64,000 nt of DNA from Leifsonia sp. AK011. GTDB lineage: Bacteria; Actinomycetota; Actinomycetes; Actinomycetales; Microbacteriaceae. This document shows positions 17,796 to 27,600 of the stretch, piece after piece; within the stretch, counting starts at the first letter, position 1; the number at the start of each line of letters is the position of its first letter. The stretch lies in contig NZ_JACCCH010000001.1 in the NCBI RefSeq assembly GCF_013410945.1, positions 1,178,001-1,242,000 of the forward strand, written 5' to 3'. The notes under the pieces were generated by a model. The model searched no databases. It had not been told where the DNA came from and saw only the letters and a program-made list of their open reading frames with translations. A program made the position numbers and the translations under genes.

Positions 17796-19366
17796 GCGGC
17801 GATCAGCTCGTCGACGTCGGCCTGGGTGAGCGGCACCCAGGGCGAATCGTCCGGGTTGGATGACTGTGCCTCCGGGCTGTCACCCTGCGTCCACCACTTG
17901 GCGCGGTACGGCACGTCCTCGAAGGTCACGATGGTGCCCTTCTCGTAGATCGCCGTGCCGGCCCACTCGGGGAACATCCCCGGCGTGAGCACGCGAGTGT
18001 CGATCGGCTTCTCGCCGGGAAGGACGGGGCCAAGAAGCTCCCACGGGGTCTCCCACGCGTTGAGCACGGGGTTGTCCGGGAGGTCGCCGACCGTCCACCA
18101 CTTCGCCTGGTACACGTTGTGGTGCCAGACGATCTTGGTGCCCTCGAGGTAGGTCGACGTCTTCGACCAGATCGGGTACGGGCTCTTCGCCGGGTCGTCA
18201 ACGAGGTCGGCGGGGTCGACGGGCTCCGAGGTGGTCACCCGCGACGCCGAACCGATGATGGAGCCAGAGAAGCCTGCAGCGAGTGTCGTCGAGAAGCGGC
18301 TGTCGCCCTGGTCGATCCCGCTGCACGAGTTCGAGACCACCGAGAGCGTCGTGTAGTTGCTGCCGCACGTGCGGTCGCGGTTGAGCGACCACATCGACAT
18401 GCGGCCGAGGCCCTTCTCGAGCGCGAACGCGTTGAGGTCTGCGGCATCCTGCAGCCCGAAGACCTCGTCCTTCACGTCGTTCTGCCCGATCATGGGCGTC
18501 GCACCGAGCTTCGTCCAGACCGTGGCATCCGAGAGGGGGATGTCGGCAAGCTGGTACAGCGTCTTGAGCTGCTTGTGCGTGGCCTCGAGAGCCTGCACGG
18601 ATGTCTCGGCCATCGTCTGGGTGGCGTCCCGGCTGTCGCCGAAGTCCATCGTCATCACGTTGACCCCCGCGAGATCCACGCCAGCGTTCAGCAGCGCGGC
18701 GACCGCGTTCGTGCCGTCCTCGGTGAGGCCGGTCGGGGACACGGGGAGGGTCACCCACACCGCGAGCCCGTCCTCGTCCTCGGCCTGCAGCTGGGCGATC
18801 GCCGCGGCCCGGCGCTCGTTCGCTGCGGCATCGGCGAGGCCGGCGCCCTCGAGGTCGAGATCGATCGTCGACACGGAGTACCGGTCGATGACCGAACGGT
18901 AGGCGGTCACGAGCTGGTCGACGTACTCACAGGTGGTGGCGAGCTCATGCCCGCGCTGACCGCCGAAGGAGATGGCGATGTCTCCGCCGCGCTCGCGCAG
19001 CAGGGCGATGCGCCGGTCGAGCTCGAGCTCCTGGTTGGCCTCCTCCGGCGTGTAGTACCCGCCCCACGAGGGGGAGCACACGTCGTCGGGACCGGTGACG
19101 ATGAACGAGAGCACGACCTGGTCGGTCTTGGCGGTGTCCGTCGACGCGGTGGTCGAGCCGGTGTCGGCGGACTCGAACGCGAAGGTGGGGGTGGCCGTGA
19201 CATCCGCGTATCCCGCGAACCACGGGTCCTGCGAGGGCTCGGCCTGCGCCGACGCCCAGGACTGGTAGCCGACGAGCCCGCCACCGACGAGACCCGCGAG
19301 CACGGCTACGGCGATGGTGACCCGCAGGGGGGAGAGACGCATTCCCTCGTGGACGCGCGAGCTCAT
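17759..19366 (-). CDS. GH18 chitinase-like glycoside hydrolase with two CBM5/12 modules
   Basis: A 535-residue exported protein with an N-terminal membrane/signal segment (about residues 14-33). The catalytic domain carries the GH18 acid motif as STIDLDLEG (D-x-D-x-E) and substrate-side elements SFGGQRG and NVMTMDFG. The C-terminus has two short carbohydrate-binding modules, each with PxW, an aromatic Y and AKWWT (one around [10 protein letters not shown], one around [10 protein letters not shown]), typical of chitin-binding CBM5/12. Its ATG overlaps the stop of the upstream glycosyltransferase (ATGA), with GGAGG at good distance, so the two are translationally coupled. It may trim the polymer made by that enzyme. 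Confidence 0.9.
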   Translation of the reverse strand: MSSRVHEGMRLSPLRVTIAVAVLAGLVGGGLVGYQSWASAQAEPSQDPWFAGYADVTATPTFAFESADTGSTTASTDTAKTDQVVLSFIVTGPDDVCSPSWGGYYTPEEANQELELDRRIALLRERGGDIAISFGGQRGHELATTCEYVDQLVTAYRSVIDRYSVSTIDLDLEGAGLADAAANERRAAAIAQLQAEDEDGLAVWVTLPVSPTGLTEDGTNAVAALLNAGVDLAGVNVMTMDFGDSRDATQTMAETSVQALEATHKQLKTLYQLADIPLSDATVWTKLGATPMIGQNDVKDEVFGLQDAADLNAFALEKGLGRMSMWSLNRDRTCGSNYTTLSVVSNSCSGIDQGDSRFSTTLAAGFSGSIIGSASRVTTSEPVDPADLVDDPAKSPYPIWSKTSTYLEGTKIVWHHNVYQAKWWTVGDLPDNPVLNAWETPWELLGPVLPGEKPIDTRVLTPGMFPEWAGTAIYEKGTIVTFEDVPYRAKWWTQGDSPEAQSSNPDDSPWVPLTQADVDELIAAQGDGSGTTTGN

Positions 19367-21645
19367 CGGTTGACCTCCGCGGGCTCGCGCTGCGTGCTCG
19401 GCGTGAGGGCGAGGGCAGAGCGCGTTGGAGCGACACCGCCCACCGGGTCGGCGCCGTAGTGGAGCACCGCACGCCAGTCCAGCTCGCGCGCGCCAGGGGC
19501 AGGCGTCGAGCGCTTGTCGGCGACGTAGAGCCACTTGGTCGCGCCGAACCAGAGATCGACCAGCGAGTTGCCGATGCCGATGTAGGCGAGGATCGCGGCG
19601 GTGGCGAGAATCGCGTTGATGCCGGCGAACGCCGCGTTGCCCCAGTTGGCGACTGCCACGTCACGCAGGAAGGTGAGCACGGAGAACGCCACGATCAGGT
19701 ACGGCACGAGCACGAAGAGGAACTGTGCGGCCGTGCGGTTCTTGACCTTCGGCGTACGGGCGAACGGGATCTTCTGGTTCGTGATCGCCTGCTGCATCGA
19801 CTTCAGGACACCGGCCAGGTTGACGGGCAGGAGGATCAGGTTGAAGCCGTAGATCCAGAAGACGTCGGTGTAGCGGTAACCGCAGTAGCGGAGGTCGCTG
19901 GCCATCGCGAGGAAGTAGGGGAGCGCCGCGAGAAGGATGATCGGGCTCAGGAGCCTGCTGTCGTAGGGGTACGCGAGCAGGAAGAGCAGGCCGAAGCTCG
20001 CCCAGGCGATGGAGGCCATGTAGTTGGTCCGCAGCGCGATCTCCGTGAAGCTCACGCGCTTGCCCCGTGCCCGCTGCGTGCGCACGTACGACCACAGCTT
20101 GGGCAGGATGAGGAGACCACCGTTGGCCCAACGGCGACGCTGGACGATGAGCGAGCCGAAGTCCGGCGGGGTTGCGCTGTAGCTCAGGCGCTCGGGGTAG
20201 TTGACGAGCGTCCACCCGTGCCCGGCGAGGTCGACACTCGACTCGGTGTCCTCGATGACCGTACGGTCCTGCACGAAGCGGGAGATCGGGAAGCCATCGA
20301 CGTACTCGATCTCGACGATGTCGCTGAGGGCGCGCTTGCGGATGACCGCGTTGGCGCCCACCCAGAACGTCGCGTTGAAGTGCGTGAAGCCCTGGTGGAG
20401 GATGTGCTGCAGGTCGGTCGTCGCACCGGCCAGTCGCTCGATGCGGGTCGGTGCACCGCGGAACGCGGAGTACGGGGTCTGGGTGACCGCGACGCGCTCG
20501 TTCTCGGGCTGCTCCAGGAAGTAGACGAGGCGCAGGCAGTAGTCGCGCAGCAGCACGGAGTCCGCGTCGAGCGTGAGGATGTAGTCGGAATCCGGGATGT
20601 GCAGCTCGCCGTCGGGGTCGGCCACGAGCACGGGGCCGCGCGGGGTGTCCTCAGTGCGGTACCGGGAGCCCATGAGGCCGATGTAAGAGTTCAGGTTCAT
20701 CGCCTTGTTCGCCTCGTGGCTGAGCGAGGCGAACGTCTTGCGCTCGAACGTCTCCAGCTCCACCGAGAAGATCCAGGCGAGGCGGCGGTGCAGCTCGAGG
20801 AGGCGGGAGTCGCCGATGGTCTCGCCAGCATTGTCGGCCGCCTCCAGGGCGACGGACGTCAACTCGAGTTCGGCGGCGAGTCCGAGCAGCACCTCCGTGG
20901 CGAAGAACTCGTCGACGTGGTCGGTGCGGTCGTGACGCTCGGCCTTGTCGGTCAGCCAAGCGGCAGCCCAGGCGTAGTGCTCCGACAGTTCGCGCGTCGC
21001 TGAAGCATCGAGCCCGTGGCGGTGCGACTCGATTTCGGCGTCGATGAGGGCCTCGCTGAAGCGCGCTGCGGGCTCGGCGAGTTCCGCCTGGATCTCCGCT
21101 GCGAGCGCGCGGGTGGCGTCGAGCCGCGCGGCGATCGCCGGGTCGGTGGGGTGGGGCGGGTCATCCACGAGCAGGACGACACGAAGCGACGGGTACTCCT
21201 GGAGTGCCGCAGACCAGAGAGTAGTGCGCACCACGTCGGGCTCCTCCGCGTAGGAGGGCACGAGCACCGTCATCGGCCGCTGGTTGAAGGTGAAGTGGTA
21301 GTCGAGCTGGGCGCGAGCCACGCGCTGGTGGGAGGCGAATCGCAGCAGGGCACCCTGCCTGGCGACGAGGTACATGAGCGCGGAGAACGTGAGGAAGCTC
21401 ACAACCACGAGGTAGAACATCGTCTCCATCGTGAACTGGAAGCTGATCATGCCGTTGTCGAAGAACTGACGGATGATCGTCGTCACGACATAGGCGAGCC
21501 AGGCGACCACCGTGGCCACGATGGCGACGCCACCGAGGGTGATCTTGCGGCTCGAGGGTACGGGGTGAACAGTGGGCAGGGGGCGCGTTCGGGTCTCAGC
21601 GCCCCACTGCCGACGGCGCGCTGAAGCGCCCGGCTTGATGGGCAT
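19363..21645 (-). CDS. Processive family 2 glycosyltransferase (cellulose/chitin synthase-like)
   Basis: A 760-residue membrane enzyme. Two N-terminal helices (about residues 36-110) precede a cytosolic GT-A domain. The domain shows the nucleotide-sugar Asp (LLVDDPP), the catalytic metal motif LTLDADS, the general base in IEDTES and the processivity motif QRRRW. About five helices follow. An insertion of roughly 150 residues (helical and acidic) separates the first Asp from the DADS motif, as in several actinobacterial relatives. The polymer is not identifiable from sequence: the coupled GH18 protein with chitin-binding modules argues for a GlcNAc-type glycan, whereas a cellulose-like glucan remains possible. 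AAGGA lies 7 nt before the ATG. Confidence 0.9.
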   Translation of the reverse strand: MPIKPGASARRRQWGAETRTRPLPTVHPVPSSRKITLGGVAIVATVVAWLAYVVTTIIRQFFDNGMISFQFTMETMFYLVVVSFLTFSALMYLVARQGALLRFASHQRVARAQLDYHFTFNQRPMTVLVPSYAEEPDVVRTTLWSAALQEYPSLRVVLLVDDPPHPTDPAIAARLDATRALAAEIQAELAEPAARFSEALIDAEIESHRHGLDASATRELSEHYAWAAAWLTDKAERHDRTDHVDEFFATEVLLGLAAELELTSVALEAADNAGETIGDSRLLELHRRLAWIFSVELETFERKTFASLSHEANKAMNLNSYIGLMGSRYRTEDTPRGPVLVADPDGELHIPDSDYILTLDADSVLLRDYCLRLVYFLEQPENERVAVTQTPYSAFRGAPTRIERLAGATTDLQHILHQGFTHFNATFWVGANAVIRKRALSDIVEIEYVDGFPISRFVQDRTVIEDTESSVDLAGHGWTLVNYPERLSYSATPPDFGSLIVQRRRWANGGLLILPKLWSYVRTQRARGKRVSFTEIALRTNYMASIAWASFGLLFLLAYPYDSRLLSPIILLAALPYFLAMASDLRYCGYRYTDVFWIYGFNLILLPVNLAGVLKSMQQAITNQKIPFARTPKVKNRTAAQFLFVLVPYLIVAFSVLTFLRDVAVANWGNAAFAGINAILATAAILAYIGIGNSLVDLWFGATKWLYVADKRSTPAPGARELDWRAVLHYGADPVGGVAPTRSALALTPSTQREPAEVNR

Positions 21646-21759
21646 GTCGGGTCCTTGAGGGTGGCGCGATATTGGCAGACTCGGGTTGCTGCCATCGGGT
21701 ATATCGCTTTCGCAGTCTAGGGAAGCAACCCCCGGAAGTCACTGGGAAAACCGACCTTT

Positions 21760-21786
21760 CTGTCCCCCCAGTACGGGGGAGGACAG
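21760..21786 (-). terminator. Hairpin downstream of the sulfurtransferase gene
   Basis: A stem CTGTCC/GGACAG extended by C5/G5 has one bulge and a 4-5 nt loop. It lies just past the minus-strand stop at 21797 and is followed on that strand by a weak, interrupted T-rich stretch. Confidence 0.4.
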
Positions 21787-21796
21787 ACTGCGCGTT

Positions 21797-22681
21797 CTAG
21801 TGACTCGTCGACGCCGACGTGATCAGCGGCGCGTAGGCATCCGTCGCCCACTCGTTGAGCGACTCGTCGTAGATCGCGACATTGCTGTGGCCGACGAGCG
21901 TGAGGGCAAGGGCGTCGGATGCCGCGGCGATGCCGCCGTTGCAGTACGTGACGACACGATCCTGCTTCAGCGCAGGCTCGAGGAGGCCCCGCAGCGCCGC
22001 CTCCGGCAGGAGCGCATTCGACTCCCGATCCACGAGCCGGCTGGCGGGAACACTCACGCTCCCGGGGATGTGACCGCGGCGCTCGCGGGTGCCCACCTCG
22101 CCACTGAACTCCTTCGGCGGGATGCCGCAGACCAGGGCACCAGCGCTGTCGCCCGCGACGATCGCCTCCACCTCGGCCTTCGACGCCCAGAGTTCCTCAC
22201 GCGGGACGGCGACGAACGATGCTGCCGTGGGCTGCACGTGACCGAGGTCGGTCTCGCGCTCCTCGGCGACCCACTTGGTGAGCCCTCCGTCGAGTACCGC
22301 GACGCTGTCGTATCCGAATGCCCTGAACAGCCACCAGAGCCGAGCGGCCCACTGGCCGACGACCGCGTCATAGACGACGACGGATGTCTCGTTGTCGATG
22401 CCCAGCGCGCCCACGGCCTCGGCGAAACGTCCGGCGTCCGGACGGGTGAACGGGTAGCGCCCCTCGGGATCCGAGAGCTCCTCGATGAGATCCGCGAACA
22501 CCGCGCCCGGCAGGTGTCCGTTCAGCAGGTAGCTCTCATGGCCGCTCAGGTACCCAGGGCGTCCGTTCGGCTGCACGAACCCCAGGACGGTGGCATCGAC
22601 CACGGCGAGCTTCTCCGCACCGAGGTGATCGGCGAGCCACTGCGTCGAGACGACGGGGAATTCGATGAGGGGACCGGACAT
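21797..22681 (-). CDS. Rhodanese-type sulfurtransferase (thiosulfate/3-mercaptopyruvate)
   Basis: A 294-residue protein with two rhodanese domains: an inactive N-terminal one (VVSTQWLADHL, VVVYDAVVGQWAARLWW) and an active C-terminal one with the cysteine loop VTYCNGGIAAAS. The loop CNGGIAA lies between the classic rhodanese and mercaptopyruvate versions, so the sulfur donor is uncertain. RGHIPGSVSVP is the usual entry motif of the second domain. A TAGCGT element 7 nt before the ATG (22689-22694) suggests its own leaderless promoter. Confidence 0.92.
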   Translation of the reverse strand: MSGPLIEFPVVSTQWLADHLGAEKLAVVDATVLGFVQPNGRPGYLSGHESYLLNGHLPGAVFADLIEELSDPEGRYPFTRPDAGRFAEAVGALGIDNETSVVVYDAVVGQWAARLWWLFRAFGYDSVAVLDGGLTKWVAEERETDLGHVQPTAASFVAVPREELWASKAEVEAIVAGDSAGALVCGIPPKEFSGEVGTRERRGHIPGSVSVPASRLVDRESNALLPEAALRGLLEPALKQDRVVTYCNGGIAAASDALALTLVGHSNVAIYDESLNEWATDAYAPLITSASTSH

Positions 22682-22688
22682 GCACTAC

Positions 22689-22694
22689 ACGCTA
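22689..22694 (-). promoter_or_regulatory. -10 TAGCGT of the sulfurtransferase gene
   Basis: On the minus strand it ends 7 nt before the start codon at 22681. Confidence 0.45.
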
Positions 22695-22750
22695 GGCGTG
22701 CCGTGCATCCGTTTCGAGCACGCCGGTCACACGGCGTAACCGGGCGCGAG

Positions 22751-23341
22751 TCAGCGAACGGTCTTGCGCGCGGTGATCACTCCGGTGTCGAAGCCGAGCA
22801 GGTGCAGGCCGCCGTGGAAGCGCGCGTGCTCGACCTTGAGGCAGCGATCCATGACGACGGTCAGGCCTTTGCTCTCGCCGTAGAGCGCGGCGTCCTGGTT
22901 CCAGATGCCCAGCTGCACCCAGACGGTCTTGGCACCCACCGCGATGGCGTCGTCCATGACAGAGGGGATGTCGCTCGCCTTGCGGAACACGTCGACGATG
23001 TCGGGCACGACCGGGAGCGACTGGAGGTCGGGGTACGCCTTCTGGCCGAGGATCTCGTCGGCGTTCGGGTTGACGAAGTACACGTCGTAGTCGCTCGACT
23101 GCAGCAGGTAGGTGCCCACGAAGTAGCTCGAACGCGCTGGGTTGGGGGAGGCGCCGACGATCGCGATCGTCTTGGCCTTGCGCAGGATGCCGAGGCGCTC
23201 CTTCGCGGTCGGGCCCACCCAGGTGCGCTGCGACTTGAGGAGCTTGGCCAGCGGCGAACTGGCGGGGATGTCGCAGGTCAGGCCATTGGCCAACTGCGTC
23301 GTGACAGTCTCGGAGGCCGGTGCCTCGGTCGCAATGCTCAT
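22751..23341 (-). CDS. CoA-binding domain protein (YccU-like)
   Basis: A 196-residue Rossmann-fold protein with the nucleotide/CoA loop TIAIVGASPNPARSS, then YFVNPNADEILGQKAYPDLQSLP, and WVQLGIWNQDAA and MDRCLKVEHARF near the end, as in YccU-type CoA-binding proteins. It has an N-terminal extension of about 40 residues. It starts only 3 nt after the metY stop, so it is cotranscribed with that O-acetylhomoserine enzyme. This linkage suggests a role near methionine or sulfur metabolism, but the biochemical role of the family is unclear. Confidence 0.88.
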   Translation of the reverse strand: MSIATEAPASETVTTQLANGLTCDIPASSPLAKLLKSQRTWVGPTAKERLGILRKAKTIAIVGASPNPARSSYFVGTYLLQSSDYDVYFVNPNADEILGQKAYPDLQSLPVVPDIVDVFRKASDIPSVMDDAIAVGAKTVWVQLGIWNQDAALYGESKGLTVVMDRCLKVEHARFHGGLHLLGFDTGVITARKTVR

Positions 23342-23344
23342 CGG

Positions 23345-24634
23345 TCAGCCCTTCGTTGCCGCGCTCAGTGCCTGGTCAAGGTCATCAACGATGTCCTCGG
23401 GGTCTTCTATTCCCACGCTGATGCGCACGACGCCGGGGAGGACACCCGCATCGACGAGCTGCTGCTCGGTGAGCTGCGCGTGGGTCGTGGATGCCGGGTG
23501 GATGACCAGGGTCTTGGCATCACCAATGTTGGCGAGGTGACTCGCGAGGTTGACGTTCTCGATGAACTTCTGGCCGGCTTCGCGGCCGCCCTTGACGCCG
23601 AAGCTGAAGACCGAGCCAGGGCCCTTGGGGAGGTACTTGGCGGCACGCTCGTGGTGCGGGTGCGCTGGGAGTCCGGCCCAGTTGACGAACTCGACACGTG
23701 GGTCGGCGTCGAGCCACTCTGCGACGATTCGCGCGTTGTCGACATGTGCCTGCATCCGGAAGGGCAGGGTCTCCACGCCCGTGGCGAGGAGGAACGCGGA
23801 GTGCGGGGCGAGCACGGGGCCGATGTCGCGGAGCTGCTCGGCGCGCAGGCGCGTGAGGAAGGCGTACTCACCGAAGTTCCCGTGCCAGTTGAGGCCGCCG
23901 TAGGACGGGACGGGCTGGTCGAAGAGCGGGAAGCGCTCGTTCGCCCAGTGGAACCGGCCGGACTCGACGACGACGCCACCGAGGGTGGTTCCGGCGCCCC
24001 CGAGGAACTTGGTCGCGGAGTGCACGACGACGTCCGCACCCCACTCGATCGGGCGGTTGAGGTAGGGCGTCGCGACGGTGGAGTCGATGATGAGCGGGAG
24101 GTCGTGCGCGTGGGCCACCTCGGCGAGCCCCTCGATGTCGGCGATCTCACCGGAGGGGTTGGCAATGGTCTCCGCGAAGATGAACTTCGTCTTGTCGGTG
24201 ATCGCCTCGGCGTAGTCCGCGGGGTCGGCTGAGCGTACGAACGTGGTCTCGACCCCGAAACGGCGCAGGGTGATGTCGAGCTGCGTGATCGAACCGCCGT
24301 AGAGGTTCGCCGACGAGACGACGTGGTCACCGGTGCCGGCGAGCGAGGCGAACGTGATGAACTGCGCTCCGAGGCCACTCGCGGTCGCGACGGCGCCGAG
24401 GCCGCCCTCGAGGGATGCCACGCGCTCCTCGAAGCTCGCGACGGTGGGGTTCGACAGCCGCGAGTAGATGTTGCCGTACTTCTGCAGGGCGAATCGCGCT
24501 GCAGCGTCCGAGGTGTCGTCGAAGACGAAAGCGCTCGATTGGTAGATCGGGAGCGCACGAGCGCCCGTCACTTCGTCGGGAATGTTGCCTGCGTGGATTG
24601 CTCTGGTGCGGAATCCGTACTCGCGATCTGCCAT
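23345..24634 (-). CDS. metY: O-acetylhomoserine (thiol)-lyase, Cys/Met PLP enzyme
   Basis: A 429-residue PLP enzyme of the Cys/Met metabolism family, at the length of O-acetylhomoserine aminocarboxypropyltransferase. The PLP lysine is in HSATKFLGGAGTTLGG. Other conserved parts are YSRLSNPTVASFEERVASLEGG at the start of the large domain and VIHPASTTHAQLTEQQL near the end. It makes homocysteine (or methionine) from O-acetylhomoserine and sulfide. TAGCCT ends 6 nt before the ATG. The sulfurtransferase two genes downstream fits a sulfur-assimilation theme. Confidence 0.95.
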   Translation of the reverse strand: MADREYGFRTRAIHAGNIPDEVTGARALPIYQSSAFVFDDTSDAAARFALQKYGNIYSRLSNPTVASFEERVASLEGGLGAVATASGLGAQFITFASLAGTGDHVVSSANLYGGSITQLDITLRRFGVETTFVRSADPADYAEAITDKTKFIFAETIANPSGEIADIEGLAEVAHAHDLPLIIDSTVATPYLNRPIEWGADVVVHSATKFLGGAGTTLGGVVVESGRFHWANERFPLFDQPVPSYGGLNWHGNFGEYAFLTRLRAEQLRDIGPVLAPHSAFLLATGVETLPFRMQAHVDNARIVAEWLDADPRVEFVNWAGLPAHPHHERAAKYLPKGPGSVFSFGVKGGREAGQKFIENVNLASHLANIGDAKTLVIHPASTTHAQLTEQQLVDAGVLPGVVRISVGIEDPEDIVDDLDQALSAATKG

Positions 24635-24640
24635 TGGATC

Positions 24641-24646
24641 AGGCTA
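24641..24646 (-). promoter_or_regulatory. -10 TAGCCT of metY
   Basis: It ends 6 nt before the metY ATG on the minus strand. Only 54 bp separate metY from the preceding gene's stop, leaving no room for a SAM riboswitch. Confidence 0.55.
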
Positions 24647-24688
24647 CCGGGAGTGTCGAAGTGTTACGGCGTGGCTCGTAATGAACCG

Positions 24689-27600
24689 TTACAGCTCGAG
24701 CGCCTCGGCGTCCTCGTTCTCGACAACGGAGGCGTCATCCCCGTCGTCCTCCTTGTCGGTGAGCCGGAAGAACAGGTAGATGGCGATGGCTGCCGCGGCG
24801 AAGATGCCGAGCACGAGGAGCCAGTTCCACAGCGGCCCGTCGATCGACCCCCACGAGCTGGGTACGACGACGAGCACGAAGGCCGCGGCGGCCACGACGT
24901 AGCTCACGACCCACAGGAGCTTCGAGTACTCGAAGACGCTCGAGCCATTGAGGAGCTTGAAGGGGAGCATCCCGATGAACAGCGCGGTGAGACCCTCGGA
25001 GGTGATGGCGACCGTCGTGTCGAACGCGAGCGCCGTGCCGAAGCTGTTCGGGTCGGTTGTCGCCATCAGGAGGCTGTACGCGCCCCACGCGAGCATTGCG
25101 AGCACGAAGACCGTGCCAGCCTGCACGAGGGTCGCCTTCGCCCGCTGGGCGGCCGTCGTTGATCCAACCACAGAGAGCCCCAGCACGAGACCGAGGAGGA
25201 AGCCCGGCGAGAAGTCGATGAGCCGCGAGACGATCACGCCGATGACCGCGAGCAGGATGCCCATGGGCTTCAGCTCCACGACGGTGTCGAGCCGCCACAG
25301 GCGCCGGATGATCGCACCGGCGATGCCACTCGCGAGGTAGCCGACCACCAGGAGGGCGAGTCCGAGCGCGAGGAAGGTGCGCAGCGACGTCACGTCGAAG
25401 CCGAACCGAGGGTCGGCAAACCCGAAGACGAAGGCCGTGACGAAGGTGATCAGGATGCCACCGAACACGGGTGTGATCTTCAGCCAGGCCTTGAACCGCC
25501 CCCACGCGCTGAGCCGGGGCTTGGGCAGGCTGCGCGTGATGCGACCGTAGTTCTCGGAGATCGTGCTGTTGAGCAGCTCGGCTGGAAGAGCGACGAGCAG
25601 CAGGAGTGCGAGTCCCGCGAGCGTGGCGCCTCCGAGAAGAACGGGGTGATCGAAGATCGAGTCGACGGTCTTGAGGGAGGTCGTGAGCGAGCTCGGTGCA
25701 CCGGGGTCCGAGCGGTCAACTGTGGCGGGGTCGCGGTCGACCGACGTGGCCGCGATGACTCCCGCCGGCACGGTGGCCTGGGCGCGCTGGGGTGACAGCA
25801 CCGTCACGGCCTTGGTCTGCTGCATCGGCTCGCCGCCCGGTGGGGTGACGATCACGACGATCTCATGGGCTCCGGGTTCGACATCCTCGGGGATGGTGAC
25901 CGTGAGGTCGAAGCTTCCCGCATCCGATGCCGTGGTGGACCCGAGCAACACGGGCGTCGAGTGCAGTTCGGCGTCGATCTGCGAGAGGCCGGGAACACCC
26001 TCACCACTGACCGTTGTCGTCTCGCCGGGGAGGAATGATGTGGCGCCGATCGTGAACGAGAACGTCGTCGGGGTCGGTGCTGGCGTTGGCGTGGGGGTGG
26101 GCGTCTCGGTCGGAGTGGGTGTTGGCGTGGGCTCCACGGTGGGTGCTGGTGCCGGCGGGGTGACTGGCGCTGGCGGCACGACGGGGGCCTGGACGGTCGC
26201 GATGCGCGGCTCGCTGTAGGCCGAGAAACCCGGGATGAGCGAGTCGTACGTCCATTCGGCGGGCAAGTCGGGGTCGAAGTCGACCGCCTGCTGAACAGCG
26301 CGGTAGGACTCGGATCCGACCGGCACCGTCGCAGAACACGTCCAGTTGCCCGCTTCGTCCACGGGGGAGGAACACACCTCGGAACCGGACGCCCGCTGAA
26401 CGCTCACGACATAGCCGGGCTCGAAGGCGTCGCCCGCGCTCCCCCGGAAGGTCAGGGTTGTTCCCGAGACCAGGGGGCTCAGCAGCGTCGGCGCGCTCGG
26501 GATCATGATGTAGTCGTCGATGGAGGAGACGGTCTCGCCGCTCCCGTACTGGGTCACGTAGGCGTTGTAGAGGCCGGGCGCGAGGTCGCCGTAGGGCCCG
26601 CACTGCGCGGAGGACGCGGCGAACGTGGCATCCGAGTCCAGGGACGCGAAGAAGCCCTCGCCGCCCTCGCCTCCGCCCTCGCCGGTGCCACACGAGTCGA
26701 GGAAGTCGAAGCCGATGCCGCCCTCGCCCTCACCCTCGACCACGCGATACCAGCCGATGTTGAGGTTGCCCTCGAGCGCCGCCGTCGCGCTGAAGGCGAC
26801 GGACGCGGGTGCCAGGGTGTAGTCGACATCGGGCTTGGGTACCTCGGCGACATAGGTGAGGGAGACGACGTTGCTGGTGTTGCTCGTGGTGCCCTCGATG
26901 CCGTCGATGGATGCCACGGCCGAGATCGAGTACGTGCCGGGTTGCACGATCAGGTAGCAGCCCCACTCGGTACCCGTCTCGGAGAAGTCGTCAGGACCGA
27001 TGACGGCCCCGCATGTCTCAGTCCCGCCGAGGGAGGCCCCCGTCACTCCGATGCGGATCGGGTAGCCGCCTGTGGCGTCGATCGTGCCGGAGACCCAGAT
27101 CTGGCTGGTGTACACCGTTCCCGGCTCGGGCGTGACGATCTTGGGAGCCGGGGGCGCGGGCGGGACCTCGACCGTGATCTCGGAGAGCGGTTTGTCGGGC
27201 AGGGAGGACGTGTTGCCCGCCAGATCGGTCTGGGTGGCCGTGATCGTGTAGTCGCCGGGGGAGAGTTCGCCGAGGGGCTGGCAGGTCCAGTCGCCGTTCT
27301 CGTCGACCACCGTCGGGACGGTGCACGTGCGCTCGGAGTTGTTCAGGAACACCGTGAGCGTGGCTCCGGGCTCGCCCGTTCCGCTGATGATGGGGGAAGG
27401 ACCCTGCACCGGGCCCGTCGTGGTCACTGTGGGGGCGAGGGCCACCGTGTCGACGACGAGGACGTGCTGCACCGACGTGACCGACTCGCCACCCTCTCCC
27501 GGAAGGTAGGTGCGCGCAACGTAGCTATAGCTTCCGTCGGCAAGATCCTCCGACGGCGCGCACGTCCACGAATCCCCAGTGACGGCGGCGGTGCACAGCG

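Noticed and set aside
21686-24232. 848-residue plus-strand open frame
   Set aside because: It runs antisense to the sulfurtransferase, CoA-binding and metY genes; its translation is Arg/Val/Glu-rich and shows no domain. High GC produces such shadows.
24635-24688. SAM riboswitch upstream of metY
   Set aside because: Only 54 bp are available and the -10 is 6 nt from the start, so there is no leader.
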